DNA from: an uncultured Prevotella sp.
GTDB taxonomy: Bacteria; Bacteroidota; Bacteroidia; Bacteroidales; Bacteroidaceae
NCBI GenBank assembly: GCA_900548585.1
Contig: URLI01000031.1
Coordinates: 1 to 24,694 of the forward strand
Direction: 5' to 3'
DNA: 24,694 nucleotides
Made by a program: the position numbers and the translations under genes. Below the pieces are notes generated by a model. The model saw only the letters and a program-made list of their open reading frames with translations. It was not told the origin of the DNA and did no database searches. Below, one piece after another: positions 16,522-23,561 of this stretch; the stretch's first letter is position 1, and each line of letters opens with the position of its first letter.

Positions 16522-16541
16522 CCGGCGAGCGGCTCACCGGC
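16521..16541. terminator. Palindrome spanning two convergent stop codons
   Basis: GCCGG (16521-16525) and GAGC (16527-16530) pair with GCTC (16532-16535) and CCGGC (16537-16541), with one mismatch. It overlaps the last base of the yicC stop and the stop of the opposite gene (16534-16536). It may stop transcription both ways but has no T-tract. Confidence 0.4.
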
Positions 16542-17332
16542 GTGCGGGAACGCAGAACACCTTGACCACCGTGTTCTCTCCATTTGCCCCTTTCTGCACC
16601 GCGCATTTCCCGTCAGCCCACACCGCGCCTTTGAAGCCGGCATTGCCTGTGGCATAAACTTTCCCGTCTGCCACTGCGATTGAATTTATCCAGCCGAATA
16701 CGCCAGCGCGGTCCATGTCCATTGCCTTGCCGTTTTTCCATATCGCCGGCATTCCATAGGAATTCCCGGTGTCGTCAGGGATTGTGCTGTTCGCACTTCC
16801 TCCGACGTATATGTCATCTCCGTCAACTGCCATGCAGGTCGCCGTCGCGTTGGGATCGTCTGTGTCAATGGTCATCAGGGGGTTGCCATTCTTCCACACC
16901 GTCAGCCGTGTCGCGCAGGGTGGGACATCATCCTGCGAATGCATCAAGGCGTAGGTGTTGCCGCCCGAGACAGTGATTGCGGTGAAGCCGAACATCGTCT
17001 TCCCGTTGTCCGGGGCGCGGAAGACGCTTATTTCGCCGTTCTTCCACACCGCGCCATACCCGTCGTAGTCATTGAAAGAGCCACGGTAAACCCTGCCGCA
17101 GACATATATGTTGCCGTTCTCTGCCACCGCGCCGTTGATTTCATTGCATTTGAAGCCGTTGAGGTCGTAAATCTCCGTTCCTCTGTCTTTTGTCCACGCC
17201 AAAGGCCGCAAGTTCATTGTTCCGTCCTTGTCCGTAACGCTGGTCCATCCCACGACAACAAGTTCCCCGCCGGCATCAAGCAGCGCAACTCACGCTTATC
17301 AAGGCTGCCATCAGAATGAATAATTTTCTCAT
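16534..17332 (-). pseudogene. WKNG-repeat lipoprotein, broken by a frameshift after the lipobox
   Basis: ATG 17332 opens a lipoprotein signal peptide, MRKLFILMAALISVSC, but that frame stops at TGA 17276-17278 two residues later. The frame one base over is open from 17289 and continues LLDAGGELVVVGWTSVTDK through to the stop at 16534. A single-base insertion or deletion around 17279-17286 would join them, so I read one broken gene. Starting instead at GTG 17253 would give a 239-residue product with no export signal. The body is a paralogue of the gene upstream (17359-18498): repeating blocks with VWKNG, NGNIYVCG, DGDDIYVGG, SIAVADGKVYATG, likely beta-propeller blades. It starts 26 bp after that gene ends. 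A sequencing error is possible. Confidence 0.65.
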
Positions 17333-17358
17333 GCGCGTGTCCTTTATTGTTTGGCTTT

Positions 17359-18498
17359 TTAATTCTTTGCCGGCATGGCTATGACTTTACTCCCGTTGCA
17401 CCTGCAGTTTTTCTTCCCGAGGGGCTCGCAAATGCCGTCTGTCCACAGTGCCGCATTATTTCCGGAAGACCCGGCGGCATACAGTTTGCCTCCGGCGACG
17501 GTCATTGAGTTCACATGCCCCTCTTCCTCCATGCGCCCTATTTTCATAACCTTGCCGTTCTTCCATATCCTCGGCACGGAAATGACAAGTCTTTTCGCTG
17601 GGTCGGTCATGCGGTCCTCACTCCCGCAGGCATAGACATCATCGCCGTCCACCACCAGGCAGCTCGCGTTTGCGCCTGTCCCGTTGTTGCCTATCCCCAT
17701 CAGCGGCCTGCCGTTTTTCCACAGCTTTATATCGCTCTTGTCCTGGCTGTCGTCAGACGAGTACATCGCCGTGTATATGTCATCGCCCGAGACGGCAATA
17801 GATGTTGCCAGAAGGTCCGTCGCGGCATCCCCCGCGTCAGTTGGGCCATAGGTGATAAGTTTCCCGTTCTTCCATACCACGGGGGCGCTGGTCATGTAAT
17901 CGCAATCCTTATACCCTCCCCCGCAGACGTATATGTTGCCGTTGGCAGCCGTGACTCCGTGTATTGTCAGGCTCGCGAAGTCCCCCATCTCAAGCCTTAT
18001 GGTGTTTCCATCCAAGTCCCACATCACGCCCTCGGACTTCCACACATTGTCGTTTTTCGAGGTGAGCACTTGTCCGACCGCCACGGGCTTTCCTCTGTTG
18101 CTTACCAAGAACACCGATTGCAGCTTCGTGGCATCCCCCAGCCTTGTGAACTTGCCGCCGTGGCACATGAAAAACTCAATTCGCGCATAGCCGTCGTTGT
18201 ATGCCACGCCGAGGAAGGCAGGCCCGCCTTTCGCCGCCACAATGTCGTTTGGCGAGAAATGATCGTAACCCGGTGGCGTGCCTACACTGCCGTCTGCCAG
18301 CAGCACCCCGTTCTTCCAGCAAACGCCGTAGGCATACGCCTCTCCGTTGCCCTCGCCGATTGTGTCCTCGGCCTGACCGAGCACGTAGATGTCATAATTG
18401 CATGTCCCGCCTTGCTTCTTTTGCTTCGCCCCAGGCTTGTTGTTGGCATTGCAGCCAATCACCATGGCGGCTGCAAGCAAAATAATTAGTTTTTTCAT
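17359..18498 (-). CDS. WKNG-repeat lipoprotein, beta-propeller-like
   Basis: ATG 18498 is chosen because it begins a clean lipoprotein signal, MKKLIILLAAAMVIGC with Cys16; the frame extends further upstream but without an export signal in place. The 379-residue product then has a basic linker (KPGAKQKKQGG) and repeating blocks of roughly 45-60 residues, each with a strand such as NGNIYVCG, GDDIYTAM, GDDVYACG or GGKLYAAG followed by WKNGK or WKNGR. This suggests about six or seven propeller blades on a surface lipoprotein. No catalytic motif is seen. The family is one I cannot name; the frameshifted paralogue follows directly. Confidence 0.8.
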   Translation of the reverse strand: MKKLIILLAAAMVIGCNANNKPGAKQKKQGGTCNYDIYVLGQAEDTIGEGNGEAYAYGVCWKNGVLLADGSVGTPPGYDHFSPNDIVAAKGGPAFLGVAYNDGYARIEFFMCHGGKFTRLGDATKLQSVFLVSNRGKPVAVGQVLTSKNDNVWKSEGVMWDLDGNTIRLEMGDFASLTIHGVTAANGNIYVCGGGYKDCDYMTSAPVVWKNGKLITYGPTDAGDAATDLLATSIAVSGDDIYTAMYSSDDSQDKSDIKLWKNGRPLMGIGNNGTGANASCLVVDGDDVYACGSEDRMTDPAKRLVISVPRIWKNGKVMKIGRMEEEGHVNSMTVAGGKLYAAGSSGNNAALWTDGICEPLGKKNCRCNGSKVIAMPAKN

Positions 18499-18529
18499 GG
18501 TTGTGTTGCCTTTATTGTTAATCCGTTTG

Positions 18530-18537
18530 CAAATATA
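18530..18537 (-). promoter_or_regulatory. -7 element of the WKNG lipoprotein pair
   Basis: TATATTTG on the minus strand fits TAnnTTTG, about 32 bp before ATG 18498. No TTG at 19 bp is seen. Confidence 0.5.
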
Positions 18538-18697
18538 CAAAATAATTCCCACACCTGTTATAAAAACGATGAAAAAACGCGTCATGTCCGGCTGTGGCTG
18601 CATTTGTCGCGCGGCGTATGGTGAGCAATCAGCCCCTGCCGCGTCAATATCCCGGGATTTTCGCGACGGTTTGGAAAATTTTTATTAACTTCGCGCC

Positions 18698-19273
18698 ATG
18701 AAAGGAAACAAACTAATCATCTTCTCTGCTCCCAGCGGGAGCGGCAAGAGCACAATATTGAACTGGCTGATGGCCGAGCACCCGGAGCTGTCGCTCGCCT
18801 TCAGCATATCCTGCACGAGCCGCCCGCCGCGCGGGACGGAGCGCGACGGGGTGGAGTATTTCTTCATCACGCCGGAGGAGTTCCGCCGCCGCATCGCCGC
18901 CGGCGAGTTCCTCGAGTACGAGGAGGTTTACCAGGACCGCTTCTACGGCACGCTCAAGTCGCAGGTGGAGCGTCAGTCGGAGGCCGGGCAGAACGTGGTA
19001 TTCGACGTTGACGTGAAGGGCGGCTGCGCCATAAAGCAGTTTTATGGCAGCCGGGCACTTAGCATCTTCATACAGCCGCCGTCGGTTGATGCGCTGCGCC
19101 GCCGCCTCGTCAACCGTGGGACTGACGCGCCGGAGGTGATAGAGCAGCGGCTGCGGCGCGCGGAGTTCGAACTGTCGTTCGCCGGGAAGTTCGACCGCGT
19201 GGTGGTGAACGACGACCTGGACAAGGCAAAGGAGGACACACTGGCGGTGGTGAGCGGGTTCCTCGGTCTATGA
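18698..19273 (+). CDS. gmk: Guanylate kinase
   Basis: The enzyme phosphorylates GMP to GDP using ATP. The 191-residue sequence has the P-loop FSAPSGSGKST (9-19) and the GMP-binding signature SCTSRPPRGTERDGVEYFF. The C-terminal part (RLRRAEFELSFAGKFDRVVVNDDLDKA) is typical. nadD follows after 16 bp, a common Bacteroidetes pairing. Confidence 0.97.
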   Translation: MKGNKLIIFSAPSGSGKSTILNWLMAEHPELSLAFSISCTSRPPRGTERDGVEYFFITPEEFRRRIAAGEFLEYEEVYQDRFYGTLKSQVERQSEAGQNVVFDVDVKGGCAIKQFYGSRALSIFIQPPSVDALRRRLVNRGTDAPEVIEQRLRRAEFELSFAGKFDRVVVNDDLDKAKEDTLAVVSGFLGL

Positions 19274-19289
19274 CATACGGCAACTGAAT

Positions 19290-19883
19290 ATGCGGCAAGT
19301 GAGAGCGGTGGGCATTCTCGGCGGGTCGTTCAACCCGGTCCACAACGGACATGTGGCGCTCGCAAGGGAAATACTCGTCAGGGCGCGCCTCGACGAGGTG
19401 TGGTTCATGGTGTCGCCGCAGAACCCACTGAAGCCTGGCGGCGTGCTGGCTGATGACGTGCTGCGCCTCGAGATGACGCGCCTCGCGCTCGAGGACGAGC
19501 CACGCCTCGTGGCAAGCGACTATGAGTTCCGCCTGCCGCGCCCGTCATACACATGGAACACGCTGCGGCACCTCGCCGCCGACTACCCCCATCACCGCTT
19601 CGCGCTAATCATGGGCGCGGACAACTGGCAGGTGTTCGGCGAATGGCGCAACGGCGGCGACATCATCGCCGCCCACAGCATCCTGATATATCCGCGCCGT
19701 GGCTGCGGCATCGACCCGCGCTCCCTGCCGCCGGGCGTGCATCTCATCGACACCCCGCTGTACGACATCAGCAGCACCATGGTGCGCCGCGCACTGGCAG
19801 AGGGGCGCGACGTGACGCAGTGGCTGCCGCCGAAGGTGGCGTCGTTCATCGCCAGAAAGGGGCTGTATGGTGCCTTGCCGTGA
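19290..19883 (+). CDS. nadD: Nicotinate-nucleotide adenylyltransferase
   Basis: NadD makes nicotinate adenine dinucleotide from nicotinate mononucleotide and ATP in NAD synthesis. The 197-residue protein has the nucleotidyltransferase motif GGSFNPVHNGH at 11-21, FALIMGADNW at 104-113 and the ISSTMVR motif at 160-166. It is co-directional with gmk. The repeat array at 19886 begins two bases after its stop codon. Confidence 0.96.
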   Translation: MRQVRAVGILGGSFNPVHNGHVALAREILVRARLDEVWFMVSPQNPLKPGGVLADDVLRLEMTRLALEDEPRLVASDYEFRLPRPSYTWNTLRHLAADYPHHRFALIMGADNWQVFGEWRNGGDIIAAHSILIYPRRGCGIDPRSLPPGVHLIDTPLYDISSTMVRRALAEGRDVTQWLPPKVASFIARKGLYGALP

Positions 19884-19885
19884 TG

Positions 19886-19968
19886 CAAACACGGCGTATT
19901 TGGACGGCAAACACGCCGAATTTGCATACCAAATACGGCGAATTTGCATACCAAACACGGCGAATTTG
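19886..19968. repeat. Array C: four 22-bp repeat units
   Basis: Cores of 17 bp start at 19886, 19908, 19930 and 19952, with linkers GACGG, CATAC, CATAC. The cores are CAAACACGGCGTATTTG, CAAACACGCCGAATTTG, CAAATACGGCGAATTTG and CAAACACGGCGAATTTG. The first is identical to the main core of array B, about 10 kb away. Confidence 0.9.
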
Positions 19969-20263
19969 CATTGCCGGAGGGCATTAAACACACAAACGGT
20001 CATCACGACACAGGTCTTCCCATTTCGTCTTTTCGACCAGTTCCCCCGCCGCTCGCAGCCGCTTGCCGGCATCTTGCCCGCCGTTTTTCCCCGTTGTAGC
20101 CCGCCGTGCCTGCAAAAAAGCAACAACCAACCTGTATGGGCAAACGGCTGCAATCAGTCTGGGCCCGAATGACCGATTGTGGTCAAACGCGGGCGGAATG
20201 TTAAATAAACGTAAAACGACATGGCGAGAGCGTGCCGGCGCACCGGAATAAGAATAAAAGACG

Positions 20264-20271
20264 TACCTTTG
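20264..20271 (+). promoter_or_regulatory. -7 element of the rplM operon
   Basis: TACCTTTG matches TAnnTTTG exactly. No TTG lies 19 bp upstream. Transcription from here would carry a leader of about 200 nt into rplM. Confidence 0.6.
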
Positions 20272-20278
20272 CACCCAA

Positions 20279-20483
20279 GAATTATAGAGGGGCCCGTGAA
20301 CCCCCGGGGACGCCGTGTAAATAGCAGTCACCTTATTATATATAACGGTCATTGCGGTTTGTGAATCGGCGGCTCACTGGCAGGCGGAGAGTCTGCCCGC
20401 TCCCAGGTGCGTGAAGCCAGGCGCGATCGGATGGCGACATATCCGGCATATAAAAAACGTTTTAAGTAATATTTTCAAATTAC
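20279..20483 (+). promoter_or_regulatory. Structured 5' leader of rplM, candidate ribosomal-protein autoregulator
   Basis: The roughly 205-nt untranslated leader can form several helices. GGGG 20289-20292 pairs with CCCC 20301-20304, and an alternative CCCG/CGGG pairing overlaps it. CTGG 20377-20380 pairs with CCAG 20403-20406 or, alternatively, GGCAG 20379-20383 with CTGCC 20393-20397. CGGAT 20428-20432 pairs with ATCCG 20441-20445. An AT-rich, unstructured stretch then leads to the ATG. Ribosomal-protein operons often carry such leaders bound by their own product. The pairings are seen; the regulatory role is inferred. Confidence 0.5.
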
Positions 20484-20945
20484 ATGAACACTTTAAGTTA
20501 CAAGACTATTTCCATTAACAGGGAAACAGCAAAGAAAGAGTGGGTCGTTGTCGATGCCACCGATCAGGTGGTGGGACGTCTCTGCTCCAAGGTGGCGAAG
20601 TTGATTCGCGGAAAGTACAAGCCGTCGTTCACGCCGCACGTTGACTGTGGCGACAACGTTATCATCATCAACGCCGAAAAGGCGAGGTTCACCGGCAAGA
20701 AGGAGACCGAAAAGTTATACACCCGCTACACCGGATACCCCGGCGGCCAGCGTTTCAACACCCCGGCACAGCTGCGCAAGCGCAAGGACGGTGTTGACCG
20801 CATCCTCCGCCATGCCGTGAAGGGTATGCTTCCAAAGGGCCGTCTCGGACGTGCGCTGCTTGACAACCTCTACGTTTACGAGGGCGCGGAACACCCGCAC
20901 GAGGCACAGAAGCCGAGAGCAATTGATATTAATCAGTACAAATAA
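20484..20945 (+). CDS. rplM: 50S ribosomal protein L13 (uL13)
   Basis: The 153-residue protein shows the L13 pattern: WVVVDATDQVVGRLCSKVAKLIRGK near the start, HVDCGDNVIIINA, the YTRYTGYPGG loop, and the MLPKGRLGRALLDNLYVYEG segment. It is an early-assembling 23S rRNA binder. rpsI follows after 13 bp, the conserved pairing across bacteria. Confidence 0.98.
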   Translation: MNTLSYKTISINRETAKKEWVVVDATDQVVGRLCSKVAKLIRGKYKPSFTPHVDCGDNVIIINAEKARFTGKKETEKLYTRYTGYPGGQRFNTPAQLRKRKDGVDRILRHAVKGMLPKGRLGRALLDNLYVYEGAEHPHEAQKPRAIDINQYK

Positions 20946-20958
20946 AGAATAAGGAAAA

Positions 20959-21345
20959 ATGGAAGTAATAAATGCAATAGGTCGCCGTAAGAGTTCTGTG
21001 GCACGCGTTTATGTCAGCGAGGGAACAGGCAAAATCACTATAAACAAGAAGGACATCGACGTCTATTTCCCATCTGCGATATTGCAGTATGTGGTAAGGC
21101 AGCCGCTGAACCTCCTCGAGGTGGCAGACAAGTATGACATCAAGGCAAACCTCGACGGCGGCGGGTTCACAGGGCAGAGCCAGGCAATGCGCCTGGCCAT
21201 CGCACGCGCGCTCGTGAAGATAAACGCAGACGACAAGAAGACACTCAAGGACAAGGGATTCCTCACACGCGACAGCCGCGCCGTCGAGCGCAAGAAGCCA
21301 GGACAGCCGAAGGCTCGCCGCCGCTTCCAGTTCAGCAAGCGCTGA
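20959..21345 (+). CDS. rpsI: 30S ribosomal protein S9 (uS9)
   Basis: The 128-residue protein begins with the S9 signature GRRKSSVARVYVSEGTGKI and ends in the basic tail KARRRFQFSKR, which reaches the P-site tRNA in the ribosome. DGGGFTGQSQAMRLAIARALV is intact. Co-transcribed with rplM. Confidence 0.98.
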   Translation: MEVINAIGRRKSSVARVYVSEGTGKITINKKDIDVYFPSAILQYVVRQPLNLLEVADKYDIKANLDGGGFTGQSQAMRLAIARALVKINADDKKTLKDKGFLTRDSRAVERKKPGQPKARRRFQFSKR

Positions 21346-21394
21346 TGTGCCCTGCGGAACAGTGACGAATGTTTAGTATCCAAACCGGCGGGAC

Positions 21395-21411
21395 CCACGG
21401 CGGAGCCGTGG
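21395..21411 (+). promoter_or_regulatory. Hairpin in the rpsI-rpsB gap, possible S2 leader
   Basis: Seven perfect GC-rich pairs (CCACGGC/GCCGTGG) close a GGA triloop, flanked by AAACC upstream and GGTTGGTT downstream. There is no T-tract, so it is not a standard terminator. The gap between rpsI and rpsB is 138 bp, long enough for a leader that S2 or another protein could bind. No -7 element is obvious here. Confidence 0.4.
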
Positions 21412-21483
21412 TTACCTGGTGGTTGGTTCTAATCGATATAAAGAATTGAAAGGAAAGTAAACAACAAAAAAATCAAAGAAAAA

Positions 21484-22371
21484 ATGGCAAGAACAAACTT
21501 TGACCAACTGCTTGAGGCAGGCTGTCACTTCGGTCACCTCAAGCGCAAATGGAACCCGGCAATGGCTCCCTATATCTTCATGGAGCGCAACGGCATTCAC
21601 ATCATAGACCTACACAAGACGGTGGATATGATCGAGGAGGCCGCCGACGCACTGCGACAGATAGCAAAGTCGGGAAAGAAAATACTCTTCGTGGCCACAA
21701 AGAGGCAGGCCAAGGACATCGTGGCAGAGAAGGCCACTGCGGTGGGAATGCCTTACGTCATCGAGCGTTGGCCGGGAGGTATGCTAACCAACTTCCCCAC
21801 AATACGCAAGGCCGTGAAGAAGATGACCAACATCGACAGGATGATCAACGACGGAACTTTCTCGAACCTCTCGAAGCGCGAGATGCTGCAGGTGACAAGA
21901 CAGCGCGCGAAACTCGAGAAGAACCTCGGCTCGATAGCAGACCTCACGCGCCTGCCGTCAGCACTCTTCGTGGTTGACGTGATGAAGGAGCATATCGCCG
22001 TGAGCGAGGCCGTGCGTCTCGGCATACCCGTGTTCGCCATCGTTGACACGAACAGCAACCCGAAGAACATCGACTTCATGATCCCGGCAAACGACGACGC
22101 CAAGGATTCAATAGAGGTTATCCTCACCGCTTGCTGCGACGCCATCGCGGAGGGGCTCGCCGAGCGCAAGGTGGAGCGTGCCGACGAGAAGGCCGCAAAG
22201 GAGCAGAGCGAGGAGGCTGAAGAAGCAAGGCCGCGCCGCCAGCGCCGCCCGCGCAAGGAAGAGAAGCAAGAGGCTCCGGCCGCTGCTGAGGAGAAGCCTG
22301 CCGAGGAGAAGCCTGCCGAGGAGAAGCCTGCGGAGGAGAAACCTGCCGAGGAGAAGCCTGCCGAGGAGTGA
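21484..22371 (+). CDS. rpsB: 30S ribosomal protein S2 (uS2) with repetitive acidic-basic tail
   Basis: Residues 1 to about 235 are a normal S2: FDQLLEAGCHFGHLKRKWNP near the start, FVATKRQAKDIV, RWPGGMLTNFPTIRKA, and the IPVFAIVDTNSNP segment. The protein is 295 residues, about 55 longer than E. coli S2. The extra C-terminus has an ARPRRQRRPRKEEK basic block and then five EEKPA units plus EE. It should assemble normally, with the tail exposed on the back of the 30S. tsf follows after a terminator-like hairpin. Confidence 0.97.
   Translation: MARTNFDQLLEAGCHFGHLKRKWNPAMAPYIFMERNGIHIIDLHKTVDMIEEAADALRQIAKSGKKILFVATKRQAKDIVAEKATAVGMPYVIERWPGGMLTNFPTIRKAVKKMTNIDRMINDGTFSNLSKREMLQVTRQRAKLEKNLGSIADLTRLPSALFVVDVMKEHIAVSEAVRLGIPVFAIVDTNSNPKNIDFMIPANDDAKDSIEVILTACCDAIAEGLAERKVERADEKAAKEQSEEAEEARPRRQRRPRKEEKQEAPAAAEEKPAEEKPAEEKPAEEKPAEEKPAEE
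22288..22368 (+). repeat. 15-bp tandem repeat inside rpsB
   Basis: Five near-identical 15-nt units (GAGGAGAAGCCTGCC and close variants) encode EEKPA from residue 269 to the end. The in-frame unit length allows copy-number change without a frameshift. Confidence 0.85.
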
Positions 22372-22378
22372 CAATGAC

Positions 22379-22417
22379 GGCCCTGAAGTAAGGAAGGGGC
22401 CTTAATCTTTATTTTTT
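22379..22417 (+). terminator. Hairpin plus T-rich tract between rpsB and tsf
   Basis: GGCCCT (22379-22384) pairs with GGGGCC (22396-22401, one G-U pair), followed by a T-rich stretch to 22417. It starts 7 bp after the rpsB stop and may partly terminate transcription, lowering tsf relative to rpsB. Confidence 0.6.
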
Positions 22418-22438
22418 AACAATTAACAAACATAGGAA

Positions 22439-23437
22439 ATGGCAATTTCAATAGAAGACATAAAGAAACTGCGCGCCATGACCGGTGCCGGCCTTGCTGA
22501 CGTCAAGAAGGCACTGACCGAGGCAGAGGGCGACTTCGCCAAGGCTAAGGACCTGCTGCGCGAGCGCGGGCTGGCTATCGCCGCAAAGCGTAGCGACCGC
22601 GAGACATCAAACGGCTGCGTGCTGGTGAAGAAGGTTGACGGCTTCGCTGCGACGCTGGCACTCAAGTGCGAGACCGACTTCGTTGCCAACGGCGCTGACT
22701 TCATAGCCCTCACACAGGCTATCCTCGATGCTGCCGTGGCAGCAAAGGTCAAGACGCTTGACGAGGTGAAGGCTCTCGTGCTGCCCGACGGGCAGAAGGC
22801 AGACGATGCCGTGGCTCAGCGTTCGGGCATCACCGGCGAGAAAATGGAACTCGACGGCTATCTCGTAATCGAGGGTGACAACATCGAGACATACGACCAC
22901 ATGGGCAAGCACACACTTTGCACGATCGTACAGACCAACAAGCCTGCCGTCGACGCAGGCCACAAGGTGGCAATGCAGGTGGCTGCCATGAAGCCGGTGG
23001 CTCTCGACAAGGACAGCGTTCCGCAGAGCATCATCGACGAGGAGTACAAGGTGGCGGTTGAGAAGACAAAGGAGGAGCAGGTGGAGAAGGCCGTCGTGGC
23101 TGCCATCAAGAAGGCCGGCATCAACCCGAACCTCGTGGACAGCGACGAGCATATCGAGTCGAACATCAACAAGGGATGGCTCACGCGCGAGGAGGCTGAC
23201 AAGGCAAGGGAAATCCGCGAGAAAACCGCTGCCGAGAAGGCTGCGAACCTGCCTGCGCAGATGATTGAGAACATCGCAAAGGGACGTGTGGCAAAATTCC
23301 TCAAGGAGAACTGCCTCGTGGACCAGGAGTTCCAGTTCGGAGACGGCGACAAGGTCACAGTCGCACAGTGGCTTGCCGCACAGGACAAGGAACTGAAGGT
23401 GGTGGCATTCAAACGCTTCACACTCGTTGCCGACTGA
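22439..23437 (+). CDS. tsf: Elongation factor Ts
   Basis: EF-Ts recycles EF-Tu by GDP/GTP exchange. The 332-residue protein starts with IEDIKKLRAMTGAGLADVKK and has EGDFAKAKDLLRERGL and the core-domain ALKCETDFVA. It is longer than E. coli Ts (283) mainly in the C-terminal domain; about 330 residues is, as I recall, normal in Bacteroidales. Downstream of rpsB as in most bacteria. Confidence 0.97.
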   Translation: MAISIEDIKKLRAMTGAGLADVKKALTEAEGDFAKAKDLLRERGLAIAAKRSDRETSNGCVLVKKVDGFAATLALKCETDFVANGADFIALTQAILDAAVAAKVKTLDEVKALVLPDGQKADDAVAQRSGITGEKMELDGYLVIEGDNIETYDHMGKHTLCTIVQTNKPAVDAGHKVAMQVAAMKPVALDKDSVPQSIIDEEYKVAVEKTKEEQVEKAVVAAIKKAGINPNLVDSDEHIESNINKGWLTREEADKAREIREKTAAEKAANLPAQMIENIAKGRVAKFLKENCLVDQEFQFGDGDKVTVAQWLAAQDKELKVVAFKRFTLVAD

Positions 23438-23462
23438 TATTTGACATACACATTTGAAAATA

Positions 23463-23497
23463 AATCCCGGGGCGCATACCGCATTCCGGGATTTTTT
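23463..23497 (+). terminator. Rho-independent terminator after tsf
   Basis: AATCCCGG (23463-23470) pairs perfectly with CCGGGATT (23486-23493), and the stem runs into six T's (23492-23497). It lies 25 bp after the tsf stop and ends the translation cluster. Confidence 0.85.
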
Positions 23498-23499
23498 CA

Positions 23500-23507
23500 T
23501 ATCTTTG
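23500..23507 (+). promoter_or_regulatory. -7 element of the FAH gene and porU
   Basis: TATCTTTG fits TAnnTTTG and sits 2 bp after the tsf terminator T-tract, about 55 bp before ATG 23562. No TTG at 19 bp upstream. Confidence 0.5.
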
Positions 23508-23561
23508 CACGGGGAAGGTGTGATGGCTGTCCCTGTTGTTGCATGACAAATCAGTGACAAG

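Larger units (their letters stand above)
19884..20483. other. 600-bp intergenic region: array C, plain spacer, rplM promoter and leader
   Basis: Array C occupies 19886-19968. From 19969 to about 20263 I see no gene, tRNA or convincing terminator; frames open there have no protein-like features. The rplM promoter element and structured leader fill 20264-20483. Confidence 0.6.

Noticed and set aside
17276..17278. TGA as a recoded codon (selenocysteine) in the WKNG paralogue
   Set aside because: The downstream sequence matches the paralogue in a different frame, so a frameshift explains it; no selenocysteine context is seen.
18686..18693. TAACTTCG as the gmk promoter
   Set aside because: It differs from TAnnTTTG and sits so close to ATG 18698 that the transcript would be leaderless; not strong enough to list.
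1652..19968. The repeat arrays as CRISPR arrays
   Set aside because: The spacing segment is only 5 bp and is itself repeated within an array; there are only four units and no cas genes.
19884..20352. Long open frames crossing array C and the following spacer, on both strands
   Set aside because: They are produced by the 22-bp repeat and lack any domain, conserved start or protein-like composition; the spacer also contains the rplM promoter and leader.
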